Source: Luteococcus sp038433155
Lineage (GTDB): Bacteria; Actinomycetota; Actinomycetes; Propionibacteriales; Propionibacteriaceae
NCBI RefSeq assembly: GCF_038433155.1
Contig: NZ_JBCDMW010000014.1
Coordinates: 1-64,000, forward strand
Length of the DNA: 64,000 bases
Direction: 5' to 3'
Under the pieces are notes generated by a model, which saw only the letters and a program-made list of their open reading frames with translations, ran no database searches and was not told the DNA's origin. A program made the position numbers and the translations under genes. This document shows, piece after piece, positions 7,831 to 16,484 of this stretch (position 1 is the first letter of the stretch; the number at the start of each line of letters is the position of its first letter).

Positions 7831-8577
7831 TCACCGGGTGGTCGGGCTGCCCGGGGAACTCACGTCGAAGACGGTGGCCTTCTGCCCCAGCAGGGCCACC
7901 AGGACGGGTGCCTTCTGGTCCGACGCCACGGCGCTGCCCCACACCACGCTGCGGCCCTTGGTCAGGCTCAGCACGATCCGGTCGGGGCTGGTGGCATCCA
8001 CGGCCGTGACCTGGCCACGCACCTCGGTGGGCAGGGCCTGCACCACGGTCGCGACGTCGGCCAGCAGCCGATTGTCGACGGTGGCGGTGCTGGCCACGAT
8101 GGCGCCCTTGGCCGGCTTCGCGGCGGTGGCAAAGATCACACCCGAGGCGTCCACGGACTGGTACACCGAGCCGCTGTGCCGCAGGTAGACGGCGGTGCGC
8201 TCGGTCACCTCGATCCGCACGGTGCCGGGCAGGGAGGTGGAGACCCGGACCTGCCCCACCTCGGTCAGCTGGCTGGCCACCCGCTGGGCGATCGGGTCGG
8301 TTTCCAGCCTGGCCAGCGGGGTGCCCAGCGGCACCTGCGCGGCCTGCACCACCCGGTCCTGGCTCACCAGCCGGGTGCCGGTCACCTCCACCTGGCGGGC
8401 GGACAGCACGGGGCTGAAGCGGACCAGCCAGACCATGGCCAGGGCCAGCAGCACCAGCGCGGCGACGCCGCTCAGCAGCAGGGTGTTGCGGCGCTGCTCG
8501 GCCCGACGGCGACGGGCGATGGCCTCGGAGACGTCGGTGGGGGTGGCGGGACGGGGACGGGAGCTGGCCGGCGCCAT
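7831..8577 (-). CDS. ftsQ: Cell division protein FtsQ/DivIB
   Basis: Bitopic divisome protein, 248 aa, linking early and late division proteins through FtsL/FtsB-type partners. A basic cytoplasmic N-terminus (ARRRRAEQRR) precedes a single membrane segment (about residues 33-53). The POTRA domain follows (VRFSPVLSARQVEVTGTRLVSQDRV), then the FtsQ beta domain. The length is normal for actinobacteria. The ATG overlaps the murC stop by one base (TGATG), indicating translational coupling. It is the last gene before the ftsZ promoter region. Confidence 0.92.
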   Translation of the reverse strand: MAPASSRPRPATPTDVSEAIARRRRAEQRRNTLLLSGVAALVLLALAMVWLVRFSPVLSARQVEVTGTRLVSQDRVVQAAQVPLGTPLARLETDPIAQRVASQLTEVGQVRVSTSLPGTVRIEVTERTAVYLRHSGSVYQSVDASGVIFATAAKPAKGAIVASTATVDNRLLADVATVVQALPTEVRGQVTAVDATSPDRIVLSLTKGRSVVWGSAVASDQKAPVLVALLGQKATVFDVSSPGSPTTR

Positions 8578-10001
8578 CAGGCCCCTTCGTCGGCCGCGGG
8601 GCGGGCGTGCAGCAGGTCCACCAGCAGCGGCCCCACCAGCGTGACGTCGCCGGCGCCCAGGGTCATCACCAGGTCACCGGGGCGGACCAGCTCGGCCAGC
8701 GCACTGGGCAGGTGCGCCTTGTTCGGCACGTAGAGCGCGTCGGCACCCGCGGCCAGCGCGGCGTTCAGCACCAGACTGCCGTCCACCCCCGCCATCGGGT
8801 CCTCCCGGGCGGCGTAGATGTCGGTCAGCACCACCAAGTCCGCCAGCGCCAGGGCCTGGCCGAACTCGTCGGCGAAGTCCCGGGTGCGGCTGAACAGGTG
8901 CGGCTGGAAGCAGGCCACCAACCGCCCGTCGCCCACGGCCTTGCGGGCGGCCGTCAGGGCCGCGCGGATCTCGGTGGGATGGTGCGCGTAGTCGTCGAAG
9001 ACCCGCACCCCGTCCACCTCCCCCACCAGCTGGAAGCGACGCAGCGTGCCGGTGAAGGTGCCCGCGGCCCGGGCCAGGGCGTCCGGATCATGTCCCAGCA
9101 GCCGACCGACGGCGAAGGCCGCCGCCGCATTGCCCAGGTTGTAGCGGCCCGGGACCTGCAGCTCCAGCCGCCCGGACCAGCCGTCATGGGTGATGGTGGC
9201 CGAGGCACTGGTGCCCTCGAAGTCCAGCTCGGACAACTGCACCTCACAGCCGGGACGCTCGCCATAGGCCAGCACGGTCAGGCCGTCGGCCCGCAGCTGC
9301 TCGCCCAGCGTGGCGGCCACCGGGTCATCCCCGTCCAGCACGACGGCCCGCACATGCTCGCCGGTGGCGAAGCGGGTGAAGCCCGCGTGGTAATTCTCCG
9401 CGGTGCCCCAGTTGTCCAGGTGGTCGGCCTCCACATTGGTGATCACGGCGATGGTGGTGGGGTACTGCAGGAAGGTGCCGTCGGACTCGTCGGCCTCCAC
9501 CACGAAGGCCGCTCCCCCACCCAGGTGCGCGGACTTGCCGGTGCTGGCCAGCGGGGAACCAATCACATAGGACGGGTCGGCCCCCACCTCGGTCAGCATC
9601 ACCGACGTCATCCCGGTGGTGGTGGTCTTGCCGTGGGTGCCGGCGATGGCGACGGCCTCCCGGCCCAGCATCAGGGCGGCCAGGGCGGCGCTGCGATGCC
9701 AGATCCGAAGCCCCCGCTCGCGGGCGGCCATCAGCTCCGGGTTGTCCTCCCGGATGGCCGAGGAGACCACCACCGTCCGGGCGTCGCCCAGCTGCGCGGC
9801 ATCATGTCCGACGTGGGTGCGGATCCCTTGGTGCGCCAGCTGGCGCAGACTGGGGGAATCGGCCTGGTCGGAGCCGGAGACCTCGACGCCCAGGTCATGG
9901 TAGAGCTGCGCGATGCCGCTCATCCCGGCGCCGCCGATGGCGATGAAGTGCACCGGCCCCACCTCGCTGGCCGGCTGGACCGCGATGGGTTCACGCAACA
10001 T
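8577..10001 (-). CDS. murC: UDP-N-acetylmuramate--L-alanine ligase
   Basis: ATP-dependent ligase adding L-Ala to UDP-MurNAc, the first peptide step of peptidoglycan precursor synthesis; 474 aa. The N-terminal Rossmann domain begins with HFIAIGGAGMSGIAQLY. The central ATPase P-loop is AGTHGKTTTTGM, followed by EADESDGTFLQYPTTIAVITN and the DHLDNWG metal/substrate region. The C-terminal domain carries DDYAHHPTEI. The ATG at 10001 has an AAGGAG site and overlaps the end of murG by 11 bases. An upstream in-frame codon at 10028 is less likely. Confidence 0.97.
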   Translation of the reverse strand: MLREPIAVQPASEVGPVHFIAIGGAGMSGIAQLYHDLGVEVSGSDQADSPSLRQLAHQGIRTHVGHDAAQLGDARTVVVSSAIREDNPELMAARERGLRIWHRSAALAALMLGREAVAIAGTHGKTTTTGMTSVMLTEVGADPSYVIGSPLASTGKSAHLGGGAAFVVEADESDGTFLQYPTTIAVITNVEADHLDNWGTAENYHAGFTRFATGEHVRAVVLDGDDPVAATLGEQLRADGLTVLAYGERPGCEVQLSELDFEGTSASATITHDGWSGRLELQVPGRYNLGNAAAAFAVGRLLGHDPDALARAAGTFTGTLRRFQLVGEVDGVRVFDDYAHHPTEIRAALTAARKAVGDGRLVACFQPHLFSRTRDFADEFGQALALADLVVLTDIYAAREDPMAGVDGSLVLNAALAAGADALYVPNKAHLPSALAELVRPGDLVMTLGAGDVTLVGPLLVDLLHARPAADEGA

Positions 10002-11142
10002 GGTCTTCTCCTTCACGCTTGCGCGCATCCCGCGCGCAGTCCAGCACGATCCGGGCGACCGCGTCGGCGGCGTCCGCGTCGAACATGGTGGGCCCCACGG
10101 CCCCCATGGTGGTCAGGGCCTCGGGGTTGGTGATCCGGGCCAGCACCTCGCGGGCCAACCGGGGGCCGTCCAGCTCCCCGTCGGGCACCAGCGCCCCGCC
10201 GCCGGCGGCCACCAGATCGGCCGCATTGCGGGCCTGCTCCCCATTGCCGTGCGGCAGCGGGACGAAGATGGCGGGCAGGGCCATGATGGCGGCCTCGAAG
10301 ACGGTGCCGGCACCGGAACGGCTGACCATCAGGTTGCAGGCGGCGTAGGCATTCTCCATCCCGTCCACATAGCCGACGGGATGGTAGGCGGCCCCGGTCC
10401 CTTGGTCCCGGACCACCGTGAGCTCGTCGGTGAAGTTCTTGGGCCCCCAGATGTGCAGGATCTGCACCCCGGCGGCCAGCAGCTCATCCCGAGCGGCCAG
10501 GGTGGCGTTGTTGATGCTGCGGGCGCCCTGGGATCCGCCGGTGACCAGCAGCGTCGCTCGCTCGGGGTCCAGCCCGAACTGCGCGCGGGCGGCCGCCCGA
10601 CGCGATTCCCGGCCGGCCGTGGCCAGCTCGGTCAGTTCCCGCCGCACCGGCAGGCCCACCTGCTCGGCCCGCGGCAGCGGGCTGTTGGGGAAGCTGGTCA
10701 GCACCCGACGGGCGAACCGCGCGGCCACCTTGTTGGCCAGGCCGGGCACCGCATTGCCCTCATGGATCACCACCGGGATGCCACGGCGCTTCGCGGCCAG
10801 GTAGGCGGGCATGGAGACATAGCCGCCGAAGCCCACCACGGCCTGCGCCCGGTGGGCGTCCAGGATCTCACCGGCGCGCCGCACCGAGCCGAGGAGCCGG
10901 CCGGGCACCCGGGCCAGGTCCACCGTGGGCTTGCGCGGCAGCGGCACCGGCGGCACCAGCTCCAGCCGCAGCCCGGCGGCGGGCACCAGCCGGGTCTCCA
11001 ACCCCTTGGCCGTGCCGATGCACAACAGATCGGCACCATCGTCCATCCGGGACAGCGCCTCGGCGGTCGCGATCATCGGCGCGATGTGACCGGTGGTGCC
11101 ACCGCCCGCCAGGACGATCCGTGCGCTCGTGCTCTGCGTCAT
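9991..11142 (-). CDS. murG: Undecaprenyl-PP-MurNAc-pentapeptide GlcNAc transferase
   Basis: GT28 glycosyltransferase, 383 aa, that adds GlcNAc to lipid I to make lipid II on the inner membrane face. The glycine-rich N-terminal loop is LAGGGTTGHIAP and a second G-loop is VTGGSQGARSINN. The UDP-GlcNAc-binding region includes SRSGAGTVFEAAIMALPAIFVP followed by NGEQARNA. The ATG at 11142 is chosen for its GGAG site and standard N-terminus. A GTG at 11187 overlapping the ftsW stop (GTGA) would add 15 residues and cannot be excluded. Confidence 0.96.
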   Translation of the reverse strand: MTQSTSARIVLAGGGTTGHIAPMIATAEALSRMDDGADLLCIGTAKGLETRLVPAAGLRLELVPPVPLPRKPTVDLARVPGRLLGSVRRAGEILDAHRAQAVVGFGGYVSMPAYLAAKRRGIPVVIHEGNAVPGLANKVAARFARRVLTSFPNSPLPRAEQVGLPVRRELTELATAGRESRRAAARAQFGLDPERATLLVTGGSQGARSINNATLAARDELLAAGVQILHIWGPKNFTDELTVVRDQGTGAAYHPVGYVDGMENAYAACNLMVSRSGAGTVFEAAIMALPAIFVPLPHGNGEQARNAADLVAAGGGALVPDGELDGPRLAREVLARITNPEALTTMGAVGPTMFDADAADAVARIVLDCARDARKREGEDHVA

Positions 11143-11183
11143 GCTGCTCCCTGTGGTCGGTCCTGCGCCTGCCGTCGGCCCGC

Positions 11184-12467
11184 TCACCGGCCGCCGTCCA
11201 CCACGGTAGTGACCTTGGGCCGGGGCTCGCCAGCCGTGCGCGCCCGGGCCTTGCGGGCGGCGGGTTCCTGCCGGGCACAGGCCAGCAGGATGGCGACGGC
11301 GAACAGGTTGGCCATCAGCGCGGAGCCGCCATAGGAGATGAAGGGCAGCGGCACGCCCACCACCGGCAGCAGCTTCATGGCCACGCCCATGTTGACCAGG
11401 GCCTGGAACATGATCCAGCAGGTGGTGCCGGCGGCCAGCACCCGGATGAAGATCGAGTCGGCGCGCATCGCGATCCGCAGCCCGGCAAAGCCGAGCACCG
11501 CGAACAGGGCCAGCACCGTCAGCGTGCCCAGCAGGCCCAATTCCTCGCCGATCACGGCGAAGACGAAGTCATTCTGGGCGCCGTCGTTCAGCCCGCCCCA
11601 CTTCTGCCGGGAGCCGCCCAGCCCGCGCCCCCACCAACCGCCGGAGGCCAGGGCGTAGATGGCCGACATCGGCTGCTGGGAGGCCGACAGGTCCGGCTGG
11701 CCGGTGATGAAGTTGTAGATCCGTCGCATCCGGTTGGGGCTGGTGACCACCATCGCGGCCACCGCCACCAGGCCCACTCCGAGCAGGGCCCCCAACATGC
11801 GCAGCGGGACGCCGATCACGTACAGGATGGAGAAGATGATGGCGCCGATCACCAGGCCGGTGCCCAGGTCTCCCTGCATCAGCACCAAGGCCTCCACCAG
11901 GCCGAAACCCAGGATCAGCGGCGCCAGCTCCCGCGGCCGGTCCAGCACCTTCTGCTTGGTGCTGACCAGAGCGGCCGACCACATCACCAGGCCGAGCTTG
12001 GCGAATTCCGAGGGCTGGATGGTGACCGGACCGATCCGCAGCCAGGCCAGGTTGCCCTTGCCGGAGTCGTCACCCAGACCGGGCACGAAGATGGCCAGCA
12101 GGAGCACCAGGGAGCCGAGGAAGGCCACCCAGCCCAATACCTTCAACCGGGCCGCCTGCTGCCGGGAGAGCCACCAGGCGATCGGCAGGCCCATCACCAG
12201 GAAGAGCAGTTGCCGCTTGGCGAAGTAGTAGGGATTGCCCCGGTACATGGCCGACGAGTAGACCGAGGAGCTGGACAGCACCATCAGCACACCCAGCCCC
12301 AGCAGCAGCACCGAGGAGACCAGCACCAGATACCAGGATGCCTTGGGACGCGCCAGCATGTCCTCCAGCAGGCTCCATCCGGTGGGCGCGGGGCGCACCG
12401 CGGTGGCGCCGCGTCCGGAACGCTTGGAGGAAGTCTGCCGGCCCGTCATGGCGTGCTCCCGGCTCAC
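11184..12467 (-). CDS. ftsW: Peptidoglycan glycosyltransferase FtsW (SEDS family)
   Basis: Polytopic SEDS protein, 427 aa, with about ten membrane segments; it polymerises septal glycan with FtsI. Family motifs include WLRIGPVTIQPSEFAKLGLV, LVLMQGDLGTGLVIG and GVPLPFISYGGSALMANL. The extracellular loop with YALASGGWWGRGLGGSRQKW precedes NDFVFAVIGEELGLLG. The position between murD and murG makes FtsW rather than RodA the natural call. The basic N-terminal tail (about 35 aa) is longer than in E. coli, as usual in actinobacteria. The start overlaps the murD stop by 4 bases. Confidence 0.96.
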   Translation of the reverse strand: MSREHAMTGRQTSSKRSGRGATAVRPAPTGWSLLEDMLARPKASWYLVLVSSVLLLGLGVLMVLSSSSVYSSAMYRGNPYYFAKRQLLFLVMGLPIAWWLSRQQAARLKVLGWVAFLGSLVLLLAIFVPGLGDDSGKGNLAWLRIGPVTIQPSEFAKLGLVMWSAALVSTKQKVLDRPRELAPLILGFGLVEALVLMQGDLGTGLVIGAIIFSILYVIGVPLRMLGALLGVGLVAVAAMVVTSPNRMRRIYNFITGQPDLSASQQPMSAIYALASGGWWGRGLGGSRQKWGGLNDGAQNDFVFAVIGEELGLLGTLTVLALFAVLGFAGLRIAMRADSIFIRVLAAGTTCWIMFQALVNMGVAMKLLPVVGVPLPFISYGGSALMANLFAVAILLACARQEPAARKARARTAGEPRPKVTTVVDGGR

Positions 12468-13954
12468 CGGCCCAGACCGCGCGCGGCCTCGGCGAAGTCA
12501 TTGCCCCGGGCGTCGTAGCCACTCCACATGTCCTGACTGGCGCAGCCGGGGGCCATCAGCACCACGTCGCCGGGCTTCGCCATGGTGCTGGCCACCCGGA
12601 CGGCCTCGGCCATCACGGAGGTGTCGGTGGCGTCCAGCACCACGACGGGAACCTGCGGGGCGTGCCGGGCCAGCGCGTCGGCCACCACCTGGCGGTCGAC
12701 GCCCAGCAGCACGGCGCCGCGCAGCTTGCCGGCATGGGTGGCCACCAGATCGTCGAAGGTGGTGCCCTTGGCCTGACCACCGGCGATCCAGACGATGGAG
12801 TCGAAGGCGCGCATCGAGGAATTGGCGGCGTGCGGGTTGGTGGCCTTGGAATCGTCCACATAGCGCACGCCGTCGTGTTCGTGCACGGTCTGGATCCGGT
12901 GGCCGCCCAGCTGCAGGTTGCGCAGCCCGTCGCCCACCGCCCGGGCTCCGACGCCGAAGGAACGGGCCAGGGCCGCGGCGGCCAGGGCATTCTCCACATT
13001 GTGCGGGGCACTGGGGTGGACGTCGCTGACCTTCGCCAGCTCCAGGGCGGAATCCTTGCGCTGCTCGACGAAGGCGCGGTCCACCAGCAGGTCGTCCACC
13101 ACGCCCAGCATGCTCATCCCGGGAACTCCCAGGGTGAAGCCGATCGCCCGGGCGCCCTCCACCACGTCGGCGGCCTCCACCATCTGTTCGGTGGCTGGGT
13201 CGGCGACGTTGTAGACGCAGGAGTGCCGCACCTGGTGGTAGATCCGTGCCTTGTCCGCGGCATAGCGGTCCATCGGGGACAGCTCGTCGCCGAAGGCCTC
13301 GCCCTCATACCACTGCAGGTGGTCGGCGTGCAGGTTCAGCACGGCGGCGGAGTGCATCTGCACCGGGCAGTGCGGATTGCGCAGCATCCAGTGCAGCTGG
13401 AAGCTGGACAGCTCCAGCGCCAGCACGTCGTAGTCCACCTCGTCCAGGACCGCCTCCATCACGGGGCGGCCGATGTTGCCTACGGCGGAGCTCTTCAGCC
13501 CGCCCGCCAGCAGGATGGATTCCAGCATCTGGGTGGTGGTGGTCTTGCCATTGGTACCGGTGATGGCCAGCCAGGGCACCATCCGCTCCGGGTGCTGCAG
13601 CCGCCAGGCCAGCTCCACCTCGCCCCAGATCGGGACGCCCCGGGCCTCGGCCTGGGCCAGCAGCGGGGCCGACGGGCGCCAACCGGGCGAGGTGACCACC
13701 AGGTCCACGTCGTCGGGCAGCGTGGTGGTGGTCCCCTTGCCGAGTTCGACGTGGGCGTCCAAGGTCTCCAGCAGGGTGGCCTTCTCCGCATTGGCGGCGG
13801 ACTCGTTCTCATCCAGCACGCTCACCTGTGCGCCCACCTCCAGCAGACCGTCGGCGGCGGCGAAGCCGGAGGTGCCCAGCCCGGCCACCACCACCTTGGC
13901 CTGCGGCCAGTCGGAGAGCCGATCGGCGTCGTTGATCCAGTCCAGGCCGCTCAC
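12464..13954 (-). CDS. murD: UDP-MurNAc-L-alanine--D-glutamate ligase
   Basis: Mur ligase adding D-Glu to UDP-MurNAc-L-Ala, 496 aa. The N-terminal UDP-binding domain contains AKVVVAGLGTSGFAAADGLL. The P-loop is ITGTNGKTTTTQML, followed by the LNLHADHLQWYE region, and the C-terminal domain has RYVDDSKATNPHAANSSMRAF. The GTG at 13954 overlaps the mraY stop as GTGA and gives the family N-terminus (SGLDWINDADRLSDWP); longer in-frame upstream sequence runs inside mraY and is not credible. Slightly longer than typical (about 450 aa) owing to insertions in the central domain. Confidence 0.95.
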   Translation of the reverse strand: MSGLDWINDADRLSDWPQAKVVVAGLGTSGFAAADGLLEVGAQVSVLDENESAANAEKATLLETLDAHVELGKGTTTTLPDDVDLVVTSPGWRPSAPLLAQAEARGVPIWGEVELAWRLQHPERMVPWLAITGTNGKTTTTQMLESILLAGGLKSSAVGNIGRPVMEAVLDEVDYDVLALELSSFQLHWMLRNPHCPVQMHSAAVLNLHADHLQWYEGEAFGDELSPMDRYAADKARIYHQVRHSCVYNVADPATEQMVEAADVVEGARAIGFTLGVPGMSMLGVVDDLLVDRAFVEQRKDSALELAKVSDVHPSAPHNVENALAAAALARSFGVGARAVGDGLRNLQLGGHRIQTVHEHDGVRYVDDSKATNPHAANSSMRAFDSIVWIAGGQAKGTTFDDLVATHAGKLRGAVLLGVDRQVVADALARHAPQVPVVVLDATDTSVMAEAVRVASTMAKPGDVVLMAPGCASQDMWSGYDARGNDFAEAARGLGR

Positions 13955-15021
13955 TGGCCCACCACCCATTCCGCGTAGAAGACGCCCAGACCGGTGGCCA
14001 CCGCCAGGCCACAGATGATCCAGAACCGGATCACCACGGTCACCTCGGCCCAACCAAGCAGCTCGAAGTGGTGGTGGATCGGGGTCATCTTGAAGATTCG
14101 TTTGCCGCCCGTGGCCTTGAAGTAACTGACCTGCAACATCACGGAGACGGTCTCCATCACGAACAGGGCGCCCAGGATCACCAGCAGGAACTCGGTCCGG
14201 GTCATGATCGCCAGGCCGGCCAGCGCGGCGCCCAGGGAGAGGCTGCCGGTGTCGCCCAGGAAGATCTTGGCAGGGCTGGCATTCCACCACAGGAAGCCGA
14301 AGCAGGCGCCGGCCAGGGCCATCGCCACCACTGCCAGGTCATGCGGGTCACGCACGTCATAGCAGCGCGGGCCGATGGTGGACTGGTTTCCGCACCACTG
14401 GTTGAACTGCCAGATGTTGAGCAACGCATAGGCGCTGAAGACCATCGTCGCGGCACCCGAGGCCAGGCCGTCCAGGCCATCGGTCAGGTTCACGGCATTG
14501 GAGGCGCCGGCGATCAGCAGGATCATCCAGATGATCGCGAGGGCGGACGGCAGCGCCAGCCAGCCGATGTCCCGCAGGAAGCTGATGGCAGTGGAGGCGG
14601 GGCGAACCCCGCGGTCATTGGGGAACTGCAGCGCCAGGAAACCGAAGGAGCCGGCCAACAGGCCCTGCCCGATCAGCTTGGCCCGGCCCTGCAGACCGAG
14701 CGAACGCTGCTTGGAGATCTTGGCCCAGTCATCCAGGAAGCCCAGCACGCCGTGCCCGACGAACAGGTACAGCACCAACAGCGCCGACGCGCTGATCGGG
14801 GTCCAGGTCAACAGGTGGGCCAGGCAATAGGCCAGCACCACGGAGATGATGATCACCAGGCCACCCATGGTGGGGGTGCCGCGTTTCGTATGGTGGGCGG
14901 TGGGTCCGTCGTCGCGGATGAACTGGCCGTAGCCCTTGCGGACCAGGAAGCCGATCAGGATCCGGGTGCCCAGCAGGGTCCCGACCATGGCCAGTGCCCC
15001 GGCCAGCAAGATGTTCTTCAC
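13951..15021 (-). CDS. mraY: Phospho-MurNAc-pentapeptide translocase MraY
   Basis: Integral membrane transferase, 356 aa, with about ten membrane segments. It moves phospho-MurNAc-pentapeptide onto undecaprenyl phosphate to form lipid I. Conserved motifs are DDGPTAHHTKRGTPTMGG near the N-terminus, FLDDWAKISKQRSLGL (Asp pair), NAVNLTDGLDGLASG and GNTGSL-like GDTGSLSLG, then TPIHHHFELLGW near the C-terminus. The ATG overlaps the murF stop (ATGA). Position between murF and murD is the classical dcw order. Confidence 0.97.
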   Translation of the reverse strand: MKNILLAGALAMVGTLLGTRILIGFLVRKGYGQFIRDDGPTAHHTKRGTPTMGGLVIIISVVLAYCLAHLLTWTPISASALLVLYLFVGHGVLGFLDDWAKISKQRSLGLQGRAKLIGQGLLAGSFGFLALQFPNDRGVRPASTAISFLRDIGWLALPSALAIIWMILLIAGASNAVNLTDGLDGLASGAATMVFSAYALLNIWQFNQWCGNQSTIGPRCYDVRDPHDLAVVAMALAGACFGFLWWNASPAKIFLGDTGSLSLGAALAGLAIMTRTEFLLVILGALFVMETVSVMLQVSYFKATGGKRIFKMTPIHHHFELLGWAEVTVVIRFWIICGLAVATGLGVFYAEWVVGQ

Positions 15022-16484
15022 CGCTGATCTCCGCTCATCCCGCGCTCGTCGGCCCCGGCGGCCAGCAGTGCGTCGGCCACCTTGTCCAGGGCAAGGCCGC
15101 GCGACGCCTTCACCAGCACCACGTCGGCCGGCTCCAAGGGTAGCGAGCCGGCCACCTGATCGCGCTGCGACGCTCGGGCACTGCCGCCCGCGGACCGGGC
15201 CCCGGCCACGATCTGCTCCGCGAAGTCACCGACCGCAATCACCTCGTCCACCCCCTGCCGGACAGCCTGGGCGCCGATCTGGTGGTGCAGCCGGTCTGCG
15301 TCCTCACCCAGCTCCAACATGTCGCCCAGCACGGCGTAGACCCTGGCCGACGGGTCCTGCTCCCGTCGGACGGCGCCGATCCGGCCGATGGTGTTGATCG
15401 CCTCGAACATCGAGGCCGGGTTGGCATTGTAGGAGTCATTCAGGATGGCGGCGCCGTCGCGGCGCACGTCCATCTGCATCCGCCAGGGGCTGCGCACGGT
15501 GGCGGCCTGGAGCGCGGCGGCCACCTGGTCCGGCTCGCAGCCGGCGGCGATCGCGGCGGTGGCAGCGGCCAGCGCATTGGAGACCTGGTGACTGCCCAGC
15601 AGTTGGAGCTGTACGGGCTGCTCTTCGATGGCGCCGTCGCGCTCCACCACCAGGGTGAAGCCGTACTGCTCCAGGCTGTTCGGGGTGATGTCCCGGGCGC
15701 TGACGTGCAACTGGCCAGCGGGCCGGCCACCCTGCTGGGTGCCCCAGTCGGTGCGGGTCCACCAGGCCAGCCGGGCCCGGGTGCGCGTGGCCATGGCGGC
15801 CACCAGGTCGTCGTCGGCATTGAGCACGGCCCAGCCGGTCTGGGGCAGGCACTCGACGATCTCGCCCTTGGCCTGGGCAATCGCCTCCCGGCTGCCGAAC
15901 TCGCCCAGGTGCGCGGTGCCGATGTTCAACACCAGGGAGATGGTGGGCGCGGTGATGGTGCACAGCCAGGCCACGTGGCCCAGACCGCGGGCCCCCATCT
16001 CGCTGACCAGGAAGCGGGTCTGGGCGTCCACACCGCAGGCGGTCAGCGGCACGCCGATCTCATTGTTGAAGGAGCCGACCGGGCTGACGGTGGGGCCGGC
16101 GGACTCCAGCAGCTGGGCCAGCAGGTCCTTGGTGGAGGTCTTGCCGGAGCTGCCGGTGATGGCCAGGGTGACCAGGCCACGGTCTCGCTCCTGCTCCACC
16201 ACGCCCCGGGCCAGCCGGGACAGGCCCTGCACCGAGTCCTCGACGACGATGTGGGCCAGCTCGGCCTCGGTCTGCCGGGTGCAGATCACGGCGGCGGCGC
16301 CCTGGGCGGCGGCCTGCGCCGTGAAGTCATGGCCGTCGACCCGCTCACCAGGGATGGCGACGAAGATGCTGCCGGGGGTGGCCTTGCGGGCATCGATCAC
16401 CACGTCGGGGCCCACCTCCCGGTTCTCCCCATGCAGTTCGCCCTCGGCCCAGGCGGCCAGCCGGGCGGCGTCAGTTGTCCTCAT
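15018..16484 (-). CDS. murF: UDP-MurNAc-tripeptide--D-alanyl-D-alanine ligase
   Basis: Mur ligase adding D-Ala-D-Ala to the tripeptide precursor, 488 aa. N-terminal recognition domain includes DARKATPGSIFVAIPGERVDGHDF. The P-loop is ITGSSGKTSTKDLLAQLL, with the usual MurF SSGKT form. NIGTAHLGEFGSREAIAQAKGEI and NDSYNANPASMFEAI follow. The ATG at 16484 lies 14 bases inside murE and has a GGGAG site upstream. An in-frame codon at 16565 would put 27 unrelated residues in front. Confidence 0.96.
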   Translation of the reverse strand: MRTTDAARLAAWAEGELHGENREVGPDVVIDARKATPGSIFVAIPGERVDGHDFTAQAAAQGAAAVICTRQTEAELAHIVVEDSVQGLSRLARGVVEQERDRGLVTLAITGSSGKTSTKDLLAQLLESAGPTVSPVGSFNNEIGVPLTACGVDAQTRFLVSEMGARGLGHVAWLCTITAPTISLVLNIGTAHLGEFGSREAIAQAKGEIVECLPQTGWAVLNADDDLVAAMATRTRARLAWWTRTDWGTQQGGRPAGQLHVSARDITPNSLEQYGFTLVVERDGAIEEQPVQLQLLGSHQVSNALAAATAAIAAGCEPDQVAAALQAATVRSPWRMQMDVRRDGAAILNDSYNANPASMFEAINTIGRIGAVRREQDPSARVYAVLGDMLELGEDADRLHHQIGAQAVRQGVDEVIAVGDFAEQIVAGARSAGGSARASQRDQVAGSLPLEPADVVLVKASRGLALDKVADALLAAGADERGMSGDQR